Below, one piece after another: positions 8,539 to 17,501 of a stretch of 64,000 nt of DNA. The DNA is taken from NCBI GenBank assembly GCA_017442365.1, contig JAFRZW010000016.1, forward strand, positions 248,001 to 312,000, written 5' to 3'. The notes beneath the pieces were generated by a model, which worked only from the letters and a program-made list of their open reading frames with translations, ran no database searches and was not told where the DNA came from. The stretch comes from Rikenellaceae bacterium. Its GTDB lineage: Bacteria > Bacteroidota > Bacteroidia > Bacteroidales > Rikenellaceae. How positions within the stretch are numbered: position 1 is the first letter of the stretch; each line of letters opens with the position of its first letter. The position numbers and the translations under genes were made by a program.

Positions 8539-8566
8539 CAAATATAGCGAATTTTAGCTACATTTG
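8539..8566. promoter_or_regulatory. Divergent -7 elements for ispE and the GSCFA gene
   Basis: The minus strand carries TATATTTG (8539-8546) facing ispE. The plus strand carries TACATTTG (8559-8566) facing the GSCFA gene. Neither has a clear -33 box. Confidence 0.4.
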
Positions 8567-8590
8567 TACGCTTAACTGAATGATATATTT

Positions 8591-9559
8591 ATGCAATTTC
8601 GTACAACTATCAATATCAAGCCCTCGACCTTGTCGCTCGACCACGCGAGCCGCACGTTGATGATCGGATCGTGCTTTTCGGAGCATATTGCCGAACGTAT
8701 GCGCTGTGCGGGTTTTCACGTTACGAGCAACCCGTTTGGGATAATGTTCAATCCTGCGTCGATTGCTCGCACAATCGAACGAATGACGACAGCGCAGTCG
8801 TATTCAACTGATGATCTGCGTCTTAGCGGTGAACGTTGGGTGTCGTTGGACTTTCACGGCGATTTTGCGTCGCGCAACGCTGAGGAGGCTGTTGAGCGAA
8901 TGAATCACGCGGTCGAGCAGGGCGCGAAGGCTCTGCGCGAGGCCGATACGGTGGTGCTGACGTTGGGTACGGCGTGGGTCTATCGACTGAACGGCGAAGT
9001 GGTTGCCAACTGCCATAAACTGCCTGCACAGATGTTCTCGCGTGAGATGATGACCGTCGAAGAGATTACCTCTCGGCTAATCAATACGATCGAAAATCAT
9101 CTGCACTCAAAGCGTGTTGTGCTGACCGTGAGCCCCGTGCGCCACGTGGCCGATGGTCTGGACGCTAACTCGCTGAGTAAGGCCGTTTTGCGCGTCGCGG
9201 CAGCGAATGTTGCGGAACGATTGGAGCAGGTGAGCTACTTCCCTTCGTTCGAGATAATGAATGATGATCTGCGCGACTATCGTTTCTATGAAGCCGATAT
9301 GGTGCACCCATCTTCGGTTGCTATCGATTATATTTGGGAGCGTTGGTGCGAGTGGGCGATTGCACCATCGGCCATCGAGACGATGCACGAGGCCGAGCGT
9401 ATGTGGCGCGCAGCTCATCATCGTCCGAGCGATCCGCAATCGGAGGCTCATCGTGAGTTCTGCCGCAAAATGAGCGAACGACTCGACCGACTGTCAATGC
9501 AATATCCCGATGCGAATTGGGACGATCTGCGTCAGTTTTTTGTGCTGAACACGAAATAA
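8591..9559 (+). CDS. GSCFA domain protein (SGNH-like hydrolase)
   Basis: This 322-residue protein is named after its GSCF motif, here LMIGSCFSEHIAERM around residues 24-38. The motif holds the probable nucleophile Ser in a GDSL/SGNH-like fold. Further family segments are NPFGIMFNPASIA, VVLTLGTAWVYR, VVLTVSPVRHV and YRFYEADMVHPS, the last a likely catalytic Asp/His block. No signal peptide is visible. GSCFA proteins are common in Bacteroidota and suspected to be esterases or acylhydrolases, but none of this shows a substrate. It is divergent from ispE and upstream of the alkaline phosphatase-like gene. Confidence 0.88.
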   Translation: MQFRTTINIKPSTLSLDHASRTLMIGSCFSEHIAERMRCAGFHVTSNPFGIMFNPASIARTIERMTTAQSYSTDDLRLSGERWVSLDFHGDFASRNAEEAVERMNHAVEQGAKALREADTVVLTLGTAWVYRLNGEVVANCHKLPAQMFSREMMTVEEITSRLINTIENHLHSKRVVLTVSPVRHVADGLDANSLSKAVLRVAAANVAERLEQVSYFPSFEIMNDDLRDYRFYEADMVHPSSVAIDYIWERWCEWAIAPSAIETMHEAERMWRAAHHRPSDPQSEAHREFCRKMSERLDRLSMQYPDANWDDLRQFFVLNTK

Positions 9560-9574
9560 ATCGCTTGGAAAAGT

Positions 9575-9604
9575 GCGCCACCTCATATTAAATTCGTATC
9601 TTTA
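9575..9604 (+). promoter_or_regulatory. Probable promoter of the alkaline phosphatase-like gene
   Basis: TTG (9575-9577) and TATCTTTA (9597-9604) are 19 bases apart. The -7 box departs from consensus in its last base. Confidence 0.45.
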
Positions 9605-9622
9605 CGGCTTAAAATTGGGAAG

Positions 9623-11269
9623 ATGAAATTTCGCACACTTTTATTACTCGCTTTGTTTGCTTTCGGGTCGTTGCGTGCCGAGACCGCAACCGCACCCGCA
9701 AAACCTCGATTGATTGTCAATATCGTTGTCAGTCAGATGCGTTACGACTTCTTGTCGCGCTTTGAGAATGGTTTTGGCGAGGGTGGTTTCAAACGCTTTA
9801 TGCGCGAGGGAACGAGCTACGAGGAGAGCTACTATAACTTTATGCAGACCACGACGCCTGCGACGTTGGCGACGCTGACTACGGGTGCTAATCCCTCGAT
9901 TCACGGTGTTGTGAGCGACTATTGGATCGATTATACGACGGGTCGCAAGGTGGCTTTGATCGACGATCGCACGACGCGCGGTTTGGATTGCGACGATGGT
10001 CGCGGGTGCTATTCGAACGAGAATTTGGTCGTACCCACGTTTGCCGATGCGTTGAAGGACTATTCGCCTGAGAGCCGCGTAGTTACAGTAGCTTGCGACC
10101 CGATGTCGGCAGTGGTGATGGGCGGTCATACTTCGGACGTCTATTGGATCGACGATTCGCGTTGCAGTTGGGCGACCTCGACGGCCTATAAGGCGATGTT
10201 GCCCCGCTGGGTAAGCGACTATAATGATGAACGTTACAATGCGTCGTTCCTGAATTATAAATGGACGCTGCTGAACGATAAAGATGTCTATGTCAATCGT
10301 CGTTATTCGCGCTTGGAGCCGGTGAAGGCTTCGGAGCAGGTTGCCAAGAAACGCGGTGTGCTGTCGCGTATATTTACCAAGCCGACCATTTCGCGCGACT
10401 ATGATAAGATCCTGACTACTCCTGCGGGTAATACGATCGTCTTCGAATTTGCGCGTCGAGCGATTATGAACGAGCAGTTGGGTGGCGATGAGGTAACCGA
10501 TGTGCTCAATATCTGCCTGGACGCACCGCGCTACATCGGCGAATTGTACGGACCCGAATCGATGGAGGTCGAGGATATGTTCTACCGTTTGGATAGCGAT
10601 TTGGAGCAGTTCTTGGGCTTCGTTTTTGCGCAGTTCGATAGTACGGAGGAGGTGCTTGTGGTGCTTTCGTCGGATCACGGATCGAGCGATTCGTACGATT
10701 TGGGCGATGAACCGCGCGAACGATTCAACCCGCGCCAATTTGCAGTGATTCTCAACAGTTTTATGATTGCGCAGTGGGGTGCAGGTGATTGGGTTATTGA
10801 TTATGTTGATCGCCAATTATTCCTAAACCGCAATCTTATTTATAGCAACAATCTCAACCTGGAAGAGGTGCAGAATCGTGTGGCGGCCTTTGCGTTGCAG
10901 TTCCGTGGCGTGTCGCACGTGATGACCTCGACCGCGATGCAGAATAGCTATTTCGGCGCGTCGTATGCTCAGATGATGCAAAACAGCTTCTATCCGCGCC
11001 GTTCGGGCGATCTGACAATCAACCTGATGGCAGGCTGGATCGAGGAGCGCGAAGACGATGAGACGCGCTCGCGTTCGGGCTCGATGTATGGTTACGATAC
11101 ACACGTGCCGATGTTGTGGTTGGGTTGGCGAGTGCCTGCGGGTCGCAAGATTTACCGTTCGGTGAATATGTGTTCGGTGGCACCGACTTTGGCGCGTATT
11201 GTGAATATCGGTCGTCCGATTGCATCGTCGTCTTTGCCACTTGATGAAATCATCGGAGCGGACAAATAG
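9623..11269 (+). CDS. Exported alkaline-phosphatase-superfamily phosphohydrolase (PafA-like)
   Basis: The 548-residue protein has a cleavable signal peptide (FAFGSLRAE) and should act in the periplasm on phosphate mono- or diesters. The superfamily metal site is visible: VSQMRYD (Asp) near residue 38, the nucleophile region TTTPATLATLTTGANPSIHG with Thr, LSSDHGSSD (Asp-His), and THVPMLWLG (His) near the C-terminus. These match PafA and related type I phosphodiesterases. A weak promoter precedes it, and sufE follows 29 bases downstream. Which ester it prefers cannot be told from sequence. Confidence 0.88.
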   Translation: MKFRTLLLLALFAFGSLRAETATAPAKPRLIVNIVVSQMRYDFLSRFENGFGEGGFKRFMREGTSYEESYYNFMQTTTPATLATLTTGANPSIHGVVSDYWIDYTTGRKVALIDDRTTRGLDCDDGRGCYSNENLVVPTFADALKDYSPESRVVTVACDPMSAVVMGGHTSDVYWIDDSRCSWATSTAYKAMLPRWVSDYNDERYNASFLNYKWTLLNDKDVYVNRRYSRLEPVKASEQVAKKRGVLSRIFTKPTISRDYDKILTTPAGNTIVFEFARRAIMNEQLGGDEVTDVLNICLDAPRYIGELYGPESMEVEDMFYRLDSDLEQFLGFVFAQFDSTEEVLVVLSSDHGSSDSYDLGDEPRERFNPRQFAVILNSFMIAQWGAGDWVIDYVDRQLFLNRNLIYSNNLNLEEVQNRVAAFALQFRGVSHVMTSTAMQNSYFGASYAQMMQNSFYPRRSGDLTINLMAGWIEEREDDETRSRSGSMYGYDTHVPMLWLGWRVPAGRKIYRSVNMCSVAPTLARIVNIGRPIASSSLPLDEIIGADK

Positions 11270-11298
11270 TGTTGAATGACAAAAAGTTAAGATATATA

Positions 11299-11721
11299 AT
11301 GATGGATCAGATTCAAGAGGAGATTATCGAGGAGTTCTCGGTTTTTGAGGATTGGTTGGATAAGTACGACTATTTGATCGGGCTGAGCGAGGAGGTGCCG
11401 CAGATCGCAGCCGAGCACCGCACCGATCAATATGTGATCGAGGGTTGCCAATCGCGCGTGTGGGTTGATGCCGAGTTGCGCGACGGCAAGGTCTATTTTG
11501 CGGCTGATAGCGATGCGATTATCACAAAGGGTATTATCGCGTTGTTGATTCGCGTGATGAATGGTCGCACGCCAGCCGAACTGCTCGAAATGGATCTCTA
11601 TTTCATTGATCGAATTGGTTTGCGCGAGAATCTGTCGCCCACGCGCAGTAATGGTCTGCTGGCAATGATCAAGCAGATGCGAATGTATGCGCTGGCATTC
11701 TCTTCGCGCGAAAACAACTAA
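11299..11721 (+). CDS. sufE: SufE-like sulfur acceptor
   Basis: SufE takes the persulfide from the cysteine desulfurase SufS and hands it to the SufBCD scaffold for Fe-S cluster assembly. The product is 140 residues from the ATG at 11299. It carries IIEEFSVFEDWLDKYDYLI and the active-site VIEGCQSRVW with Cys 50, then GIIALLIRVMNGRTPAELL. A GTG at 11269, overlapping the previous stop, would add ten residues with no family counterpart, so I prefer the ATG. The next gene is a DUF59 protein, which supports an Fe-S role. Confidence 0.93.
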   Translation: MMDQIQEEIIEEFSVFEDWLDKYDYLIGLSEEVPQIAAEHRTDQYVIEGCQSRVWVDAELRDGKVYFAADSDAIITKGIIALLIRVMNGRTPAELLEMDLYFIDRIGLRENLSPTRSNGLLAMIKQMRMYALAFSSRENN

Positions 11722-11733
11722 ACGGGAACGACG

Positions 11734-12057
11734 ATGATGACTGCCGAAGATATACTGCGTGTCGAACGCGATATAGTTCTGACACTCAAAAACATATACG
11801 ACCCTGAGATTCCTGTCAATATCTACGACTTGGGGTTGATCTATGAGATTGATTTCACGCCTGATGGTGTTGCGACAATCCGTATGACGCTCACTGCACC
11901 CAACTGCCCGATGGCCGATATTCTGGTCGAAGATGTCAATACGCAGGTGGCCAAGATCAATGGGATCGAGAAGGTTAATGTGATCTTGACGTTCGAGCCT
12001 ACGTGGGATCGCTCGATGATGAGCGAGGAGGCTTTGCTTGAACTTAATCTATTGTAA
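11734..12057 (+). CDS. DUF59/MIP18-family Fe-S assembly protein
   Basis: This 107-residue protein has the DUF59 core YDPEIPVNIYDLGLIYEID and a TLTAPNCPMAD motif with its conserved Cys, plus VILTFEPTWDRSMMSEEA at the end. SufT and CIA2/MIP18 relatives help deliver or mature Fe-S clusters. It starts 12 bases after sufE, so the two are almost certainly cotranscribed. I read it as the SufT-like partner of the SUF system, whose remaining genes are not in the window. Confidence 0.9.
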   Translation: MMTAEDILRVERDIVLTLKNIYDPEIPVNIYDLGLIYEIDFTPDGVATIRMTLTAPNCPMADILVEDVNTQVAKINGIEKVNVILTFEPTWDRSMMSEEALLELNLL

Positions 12058-12075
12058 TCCCGATATTTACATTTG

Positions 12076-13323
12076 ATGAAACACGCTGACGATAACGCAC
12101 TTCTGCGACTGCTATGGAGTGTAGCGGAGTGGCCTCTGGGTAGCTACCGCTCGACCGATGGACGCGAAGTGAGAGTTGTTGATGGCGGTGAGGTTGTGCC
12201 CGAACGAAGGGTGGCAATCGGCGCGCGTGTTGAGATTGATGGCTGTCTGTGCAGTGGAACGGTAGCGCTGGGCGACGATGTACGCGATGAGGCGGACGTG
12301 GTCGCTCAATTTACCACAGACCGCAGGGTGGTGCTCAACGGTGCTGGTGAACCGTTGCCGGTGGTGCAGATGGCGATCCCCGATGCAGCTCGTCGAATGT
12401 ACAATCGTCTGCGTAGTGGTGCTGACCACTTCTATTGTGGCGAGCGACTACGCGAGATGGATTCGTTGCATCGTTCGGATCTCTTTACGGGATTGGTTTT
12501 CGATCGTATTGTGCGTAAGTATGGCGATATTGAGCGCATTTTCGAAGAGAGCAGAGGCGATTGGAATCAGACACTCTACGTTATGCTGTTCCGCGTGATG
12601 GGCGACGTGCGCAATCGTGAGGCCTATATGGAGTTGGCGCGACGAGTGCCCTATCGTATCATTCAGCGAGAGCGTCAAGCGCAGCGAGCCGCCGAGGCGA
12701 TGTTGTTGTGTGGATCGGGGTTGTTGGGGATGTATGAAGACGACGAATATCTGCACCGCTTGAAGGCCGACTATTTCTATCTTTCACATAAGTACGCCAT
12801 CGAGCAGATGTCGCCCAACGAATGGACACTCACGGGCGTCATTCCCCGTAACCACCCTGTATTAAGGCTGTCGCAAATGGCCGAACTGCTGTGCAACAAA
12901 GAACTTCTGTTCTCGCAGGTCATCGAGTGTCGTACGGCCGACGATGTGGATCGGCTGTTTATGGTCGAGGCGTCGGACTATTGGACCACGCACTACATTC
13001 CTGCGCGCCAATCGTCGAGTGCGGTCAAACGCTTGGGGCGTGCTAAGGCATATCTGATCGGTATCAATCTGGTTGCTCCGATGCAATTTTTCTATGCAGC
13101 ACGTACGGGACGCGATGAGTTGCGAGCACGTGCAGTGGAGCTGTTGGAGAGTATTCCTGCCGAAGATAATCGCTTCATTCGTGGTTGGTTGGGCGAGGGC
13201 GTTCCGGTGCGGAGTGCGTTCGATTCGCAGGCGTTGCTACAACTTTTCAACGAATTTTGTGCTAATGGTCGTTGCTGCGAGTGCAGATTGGGTCGAAGAG
13301 TGATAAAAAAGAGTATAAAATAG
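12076..13323 (+). CDS. DUF2851 family protein
   Basis: This 415-residue protein belongs to a Bacteroidota family of unknown function. It has the DUF2851 hallmarks: LLRLLWSVAEWPLGSY at the start, ERQAQRAAEAMLLCGSGLLG in the middle, YKY-type and NHPVLRLSQMAELL segments, YWTTHYIP, and INLVAPMQFFYAAR, ending with a Cys-rich CCECRLGRRV. I start it at the ATG at 12076 rather than the TTG three bases earlier. It follows the DUF59 gene by 18 bases, so it belongs to the sufE unit. Nothing points to a specific biochemical role. Confidence 0.82.
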   Translation: MKHADDNALLRLLWSVAEWPLGSYRSTDGREVRVVDGGEVVPERRVAIGARVEIDGCLCSGTVALGDDVRDEADVVAQFTTDRRVVLNGAGEPLPVVQMAIPDAARRMYNRLRSGADHFYCGERLREMDSLHRSDLFTGLVFDRIVRKYGDIERIFEESRGDWNQTLYVMLFRVMGDVRNREAYMELARRVPYRIIQRERQAQRAAEAMLLCGSGLLGMYEDDEYLHRLKADYFYLSHKYAIEQMSPNEWTLTGVIPRNHPVLRLSQMAELLCNKELLFSQVIECRTADDVDRLFMVEASDYWTTHYIPARQSSSAVKRLGRAKAYLIGINLVAPMQFFYAARTGRDELRARAVELLESIPAEDNRFIRGWLGEGVPVRSAFDSQALLQLFNEFCANGRCCECRLGRRVIKKSIK

Positions 13324-13344
13324 TGTAATGTCGTGAAAAAGCGT

Positions 13345-13352
13345 TACCTTTG
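13345..13352 (+). promoter_or_regulatory. -7 element of the secA promoter
   Basis: TACCTTTG lies 26 bases before the secA ATG, inside the 54-base gap after the DUF2851 gene. The -33 box is weak. Confidence 0.5.
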
Positions 13353-13377
13353 TATGATTAACTAATTAGAGATTCAA

Positions 13378-16300
13378 ATGGGTATTTTAGAGAAAACCAT
13401 TAAACTGTTCCTCGGATCGAAATCGGATAAAGATCGCCGATTGATCGAGCCGTTTGTGGAGCAGATCAAACAGAAATATGTTGAGATTGACGCCCTCACC
13501 AATGACCAGTTGCGTGAGCGTAGTGCGTCGTTGCGTCGTGAGATAGCCGAGTTCATTGCTCCTGAGGAGAACGAAATTGCAGAGCTGAAACGTGAGTTGG
13601 AACAGCCCGAACCTCAGTTTGAGCAGTTGGACGTGCGTGAGCGCGAGAAGGCTAAGGATAAGTGGCTGGCTGAGAAGGAGAGCAAGAGCAAGCGTATCGA
13701 GGAGCTGAAAAAGGTTGTCAATGAGAAGATCGAGAAGAAACTCTATAACATTCTGCCCGACGCATTTGCGATTATGAAATCGACGGCTCGTCGATTCTCG
13801 CAGAACGAGGAGGTTGTGGTGTCGGCTACGCAGTTCGATAAGGATCTGGCAGCTCGCAAGGATTTCGTTTCGATCAACGAGGAGGGCAAGGCCGTTTATA
13901 AGAATAGCTGGATCGCGGGAGGTAATCTCTTGACGTGGAATATGGTCCATTACGATAGCCAGCTGTTTGGTGGTGTTGTACTGCACTTGGGTCGTGTCGA
14001 GGGTCTGAAAAATTCGGACGACAAGAAACTTCGTGGTCGAATTGCCGAGATGGCAACGGGTGAGGGTAAGACGTTGGTTGCAACGTTGCCCGTATTCCTC
14101 AATGCGTTGGCAGGCAAGGGTGTGCACGTGGTTACGGTCAATGACTATCTGTCGCGTCGAGACTGCGAGTGGATGGGCCCGATGTATCAGTTCCACGGTC
14201 TGTCGGTTGATTGTATTGATATGCACAAACCCAATACCGAGGAGCGTAAGCGTGCATATCTGGCCGACATTACCTTTGGTACGAACAACGAGTTTGGTTT
14301 CGACTACCTGCGCGATAATATGGCCTCGTCGCCTGCCGATCTGGTTCAGCGCGAGAATCTGCACTATGCAATTGTCGATGAGGCCGACTCGATCTTGATT
14401 GACGATGCTCGTACGCCGTTGATTATTTCGGGTCCGGTGCCTAAGGGCGAGGATCAGATGTTCGAGCAGTATTGTCCCGTAGTCGAGCGTCTGTATAATT
14501 TGCAGAAAAACTTTGTTACTCAGTTGGTTGCAGAGGCACGTCGCCTGATTGGCGAGGGTAAGAACGAGGAGGGTGGTATCATTCTCTATCGTGCGCATAA
14601 GGGTCTGCCTAAGTATAAGCCGCTGATTAAGTACCTGAGCGAACCCGGTGTGAAGGTGCTGATGCAGAAGACTGAGAACGTCTATATGGCCGATAACAAC
14701 CGTCGTATGCCTGAGATTACTGACGAGTTGTACTTTGTGATAGACGAGAAATTGCACTCGGTTGAATTGACAGACAAGGGCCACGAGGTGCTGTCGAAGA
14801 GCGTTGGCGAGGATAATTTCTTCGTGCTGCCCAATATCGGTGAAGCGGTTGCCGAGTTGGAGAAGACCGAACTGACGGCTGAGGAGAAGGCGGCAAAGCG
14901 CGATGAGGTGATCAACGATTACGCTATCAAGTCGGAGCGCGTTCATACGGTTCAGCAGCTGTTGAAGGCATACGCAATGTTCGAGAAGGACGTTGAGTAT
15001 GTGGTGATGGAGAATAAGGTGAAGATTGTCGATGAGCAGACGGGTCGTATTTTGGACGGTCGTCGTTACTCGGACGGTCTGCATCAGGCAATCGAGGCTA
15101 AGGAGCACGTGAAGGTTGAGGCTGCAACGCAGACCTTTGCTACGATCACGTTGCAGAACTACTTCCGTATGTATCACAAGTTGTCGGGTATGACCGGTAC
15201 GGCTGAGACTGAGGCAAGTGAGTTTTGGAGTATCTACGGTCTGGACGTTGTGGTTATTCCGCCCAACCGTCCGATTATTCGTGATGACCGCGATGATCTG
15301 ATCTATAAGACCAAGCGCGAGAAGTATAATGCTGTGATTGACGAAATTACGGCAACGGTTAAGACCGGTCGTCCTGTGTTGGTAGGTACTACGTCGGTCG
15401 AGATTTCGGAGTTGCTGAGCCGAATGTTGAAGCTGCGCGGCATCAAGCACAATGTGCTGAATGCAAAGCAGCACCAGTTGGAGGCTCAGGTTGTATTGGA
15501 GGCCGGTCGTGCGGGTCAGGTTACGATCGCAACCAATATGGCAGGTCGTGGTACCGATATTAAACTGCCCAAGGAGGTCATCGAGTCTGGCGGTTTGGCG
15601 ATTATTGGTACCGAGCGCCACGAGTCGCGTCGTGTCGATCGACAGTTGCGTGGTCGTGCAGGACGTCAGGGCGACCCGGGTTCGTCGCAGTTCTTTGTGT
15701 CGATGGAGGACGATCTGATGCGTCTGTTCGGCTCGGAGCGTATTGCGTCGATGATGGACCGTATGGGCGTTCAGGAGGGCGAGGTTATTCAGGCTTCGAT
15801 GATGTCGAAGGCAATCGAGCGCGCTCAGAAGAAGGTCGAGGAGAACAACTTCGGTATCCGTAAGCGACTGTTGGAGTATGACGATGTTATGAACTCGCAG
15901 CGTGAGGTGATCTACACTCGTCGTCGCCACGCGCTGTATGGTGAGCGTATCGACATTGACCTGAATAATATTATGGTCGATTTTGCTCAGGCATTTGTCG
16001 AGGAGAATAATGGTGTCGATTTCGAGGACTTTGGCGTTGAGTTGATCCGCCAGGTTGCAATCCGTCCTACGTTTGATGAGAATACCTACCAATCGGTTAA
16101 GCCGGCAGAGCTGGTTGAGTTGATTGTCAAGGATTTGCAGGAGGCATATTCGCGCCGTGCGAAGACTATTGCAGATGTGGTTGGTCCCGTTATGGAGCGT
16201 GTCTATGAGGATCGCAAGGATATGATGGACTCGTCGATCTATGTGCCCATCACAGACGGTACGTTGGGTTACAATGTTGCGGTCAATATCCAGCGCTGCA

Positions 16301-16764
16301 AGGATACGAATTGTGCCGAGATCTTCCGTATGTTTACCAAGATGGTGATGTTCACCACGATCGATGATAATTGGCGTGAGCATCTGCGTGAGATGGACGA
16401 TCTGCGACAGAGCGTTCAGAATGCAACTTACGAGCAGAAAGACCCGTTGATGATCTATAAATTTGAGTCGTTCGAGTTGTTCAGCAAGATGTTGGCTAAG
16501 ATCAACCGCGAGGTGCTGTCGATTCTGAACAAGGCGTTTGTTCCCGTTCGTGAGAATAATGCGCAACCGCGTCAGCAACAGCGTCCTAAGGTCGATGTCA
16601 ATAAGTTGCAGGCATCGCGTATGCAGGCAGCTGCGCAGGCTGGTGCAGGCGACAAGAGCAAACCCGCACCCGTGCAGGTCGAGAAGAAGGTGGGCCGTAA
16701 TGAGCCTTGCCCCTGCGGTTCGGGTAAGAAGTACAAGCAGTGCCACGGTCGCTTCGAGAAGTAG
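13378..16764 (+). CDS. secA: Preprotein translocase ATPase SecA
   Basis: SecA drives unfolded preproteins through SecYEG. The 1128-residue chain is longer than the roughly 900 of E. coli, as is common in Bacteroidota, because of insertions in the N-terminal 200 residues ([13 protein letters not shown] charged helices) and in the first nucleotide domain. Visible motifs are [13 protein letters not shown] (Walker A), [17 protein letters not shown] (Walker B), [13 protein letters not shown] and [13 protein letters not shown] (motifs V-VI). The C-terminal zinc tail has [16 protein letters not shown]. The gene has its own promoter and terminator. secG, its translocon partner, lies 8 kb downstream. 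Confidence 0.98.
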   Translation: MGILEKTIKLFLGSKSDKDRRLIEPFVEQIKQKYVEIDALTNDQLRERSASLRREIAEFIAPEENEIAELKRELEQPEPQFEQLDVREREKAKDKWLAEKESKSKRIEELKKVVNEKIEKKLYNILPDAFAIMKSTARRFSQNEEVVVSATQFDKDLAARKDFVSINEEGKAVYKNSWIAGGNLLTWNMVHYDSQLFGGVVLHLGRVEGLKNSDDKKLRGRIAEMATGEGKTLVATLPVFLNALAGKGVHVVTVNDYLSRRDCEWMGPMYQFHGLSVDCIDMHKPNTEERKRAYLADITFGTNNEFGFDYLRDNMASSPADLVQRENLHYAIVDEADSILIDDARTPLIISGPVPKGEDQMFEQYCPVVERLYNLQKNFVTQLVAEARRLIGEGKNEEGGIILYRAHKGLPKYKPLIKYLSEPGVKVLMQKTENVYMADNNRRMPEITDELYFVIDEKLHSVELTDKGHEVLSKSVGEDNFFVLPNIGEAVAELEKTELTAEEKAAKRDEVINDYAIKSERVHTVQQLLKAYAMFEKDVEYVVMENKVKIVDEQTGRILDGRRYSDGLHQAIEAKEHVKVEAATQTFATITLQNYFRMYHKLSGMTGTAETEASEFWSIYGLDVVVIPPNRPIIRDDRDDLIYKTKREKYNAVIDEITATVKTGRPVLVGTTSVEISELLSRMLKLRGIKHNVLNAKQHQLEAQVVLEAGRAGQVTIATNMAGRGTDIKLPKEVIESGGLAIIGTERHESRRVDRQLRGRAGRQGDPGSSQFFVSMEDDLMRLFGSERIASMMDRMGVQEGEVIQASMMSKAIERAQKKVEENNFGIRKRLLEYDDVMNSQREVIYTRRRHALYGERIDIDLNNIMVDFAQAFVEENNGVDFEDFGVELIRQVAIRPTFDENTYQSVKPAELVELIVKDLQEAYSRRAKTIADVVGPVMERVYEDRKDMMDSSIYVPITDGTLGYNVAVNIQRCKDTNCAEIFRMFTKMVMFTTIDDNWREHLREMDDLRQSVQNATYEQKDPLMIYKFESFELFSKMLAKINREVLSILNKAFVPVRENNAQPRQQQRPKVDVNKLQASRMQAAAQAGAGDKSKPAPVQVEKKVGRNEPCPCGSGKKYKQCHGRFEK

Positions 16765-16789
16765 GCGGTGGGCTGAGAAACTAATCGAG

Positions 16790-16826
16790 ATACGGGACGC
16801 ATTGAAGGTGCGCCCCGTATTTTTTT
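16790..16826 (+). terminator. secA terminator
   Basis: ATACGGG-CGCA pairs with TGCG-CCCGTAT across a short loop (one mismatch) and is followed by seven Ts. The T run overlaps the -33 box of the rfbC promoter. Confidence 0.88.
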
Positions 16827-16854
16827 GCAACTTCGGTGAAAATTACTAACTTTG
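16824..16854 (+). promoter_or_regulatory. rfbC promoter
   Basis: TTTG (16824-16827) and TAACTTTG (16847-16854) are exactly 19 bases apart, an ideal Bacteroidota promoter. Confidence 0.75.
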
Positions 16855-16877
16855 TGTAATTGCAAAATTGTGAATAG

Positions 16878-17423
16878 ATGAATTTCCGATTTACATACCC
16901 TCCGATTGAGGGCTTGGTAGTGATCGAGCCGCGAGTGTTTGGCGACGAGCGAGGCTATTTTATGGAGAGCTTCCGCGAGAGCGATTATGCTGAGGCGGGC
17001 ATTACAGCCCACTTTGTGCAAGAGAATGAGTCGATGTCGGCACGAGGCGTATTGCGCGGTATGCACTTCCAGCGCACCGAGCCGCAGGCGAAGTTGGTGC
17101 GTGTGGTGAGTGGAGCATTGCTCGACGTCGTGGTCGATTTGCGAGAGGGTAGCGCCACGTATGGTAAGTGGCACGCCGAGTTGCTTACGGCCGAAAATCG
17201 CCGGCAAATGTTTATCCCTGAGGGATTTGCGCACGGCTTTTTGGCTTTGGAGGATTCGACGCGCCTAAGTTATAAGTGTAGTCGTTATTATGCTCCGCAC
17301 GATGAGGCTGGTATTGCGTGGAACGATCCGACGGTTGCGATTGATTGGCAATTGGAGCGATGGGGCATCGAGCTGTCGCAGCTTATCATATCGGAGAAGG
17401 ATAGTCAGTGGCCAAACCTTTAA
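16878..17423 (+). CDS. rfbC: dTDP-4-dehydrorhamnose 3,5-epimerase
   Basis: RfbC/RmlC epimerises C3 and C5 of dTDP-4-keto-6-deoxyglucose on the way to dTDP-L-rhamnose for cell-surface glycans. The 181-residue cupin has GLVVIEPRVFGDERGYFMES, HFVQENESMSARGVLRGMHFQ (with the catalytic His), VVVDLREGSATYG and FIPEGFAHGFLAL, in family order. The usual partners rfbA, rfbB and rfbD are not adjacent. The gene is monocistronic with its own promoter and a shared convergent terminator. Confidence 0.95.
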   Translation: MNFRFTYPPIEGLVVIEPRVFGDERGYFMESFRESDYAEAGITAHFVQENESMSARGVLRGMHFQRTEPQAKLVRVVSGALLDVVVDLREGSATYGKWHAELLTAENRRQMFIPEGFAHGFLALEDSTRLSYKCSRYYAPHDEAGIAWNDPTVAIDWQLERWGIELSQLIISEKDSQWPNL

Positions 17424-17441
17424 CCTCTCTACGCACACTAA

Positions 17442-17476
17442 AAAGCGGAGTCCCACTCGTTGGAACTCCGCTTTTG
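17442..17476. terminator. Bidirectional terminator between rfbC and the phosphate transporter
   Basis: AAAAGCGGAGT and ACTCCGCTTTT form a perfect stem with A and T ends, so it works for both converging genes. Confidence 0.85.
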
Positions 17477-17501
17477 CTTTGCCGACTGCTCGGTGTACGA
17501 A

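Noticed and set aside
13387..16830. Open frame of 1147 codons antisense to secA
   Set aside because: It mirrors secA over its whole length. The translation is rich in Leu, His, Thr and Arg with no recognisable domain, and the opposite strand is an unmistakable SecA. It is open because secA rarely uses codons that would be stops on the other strand.
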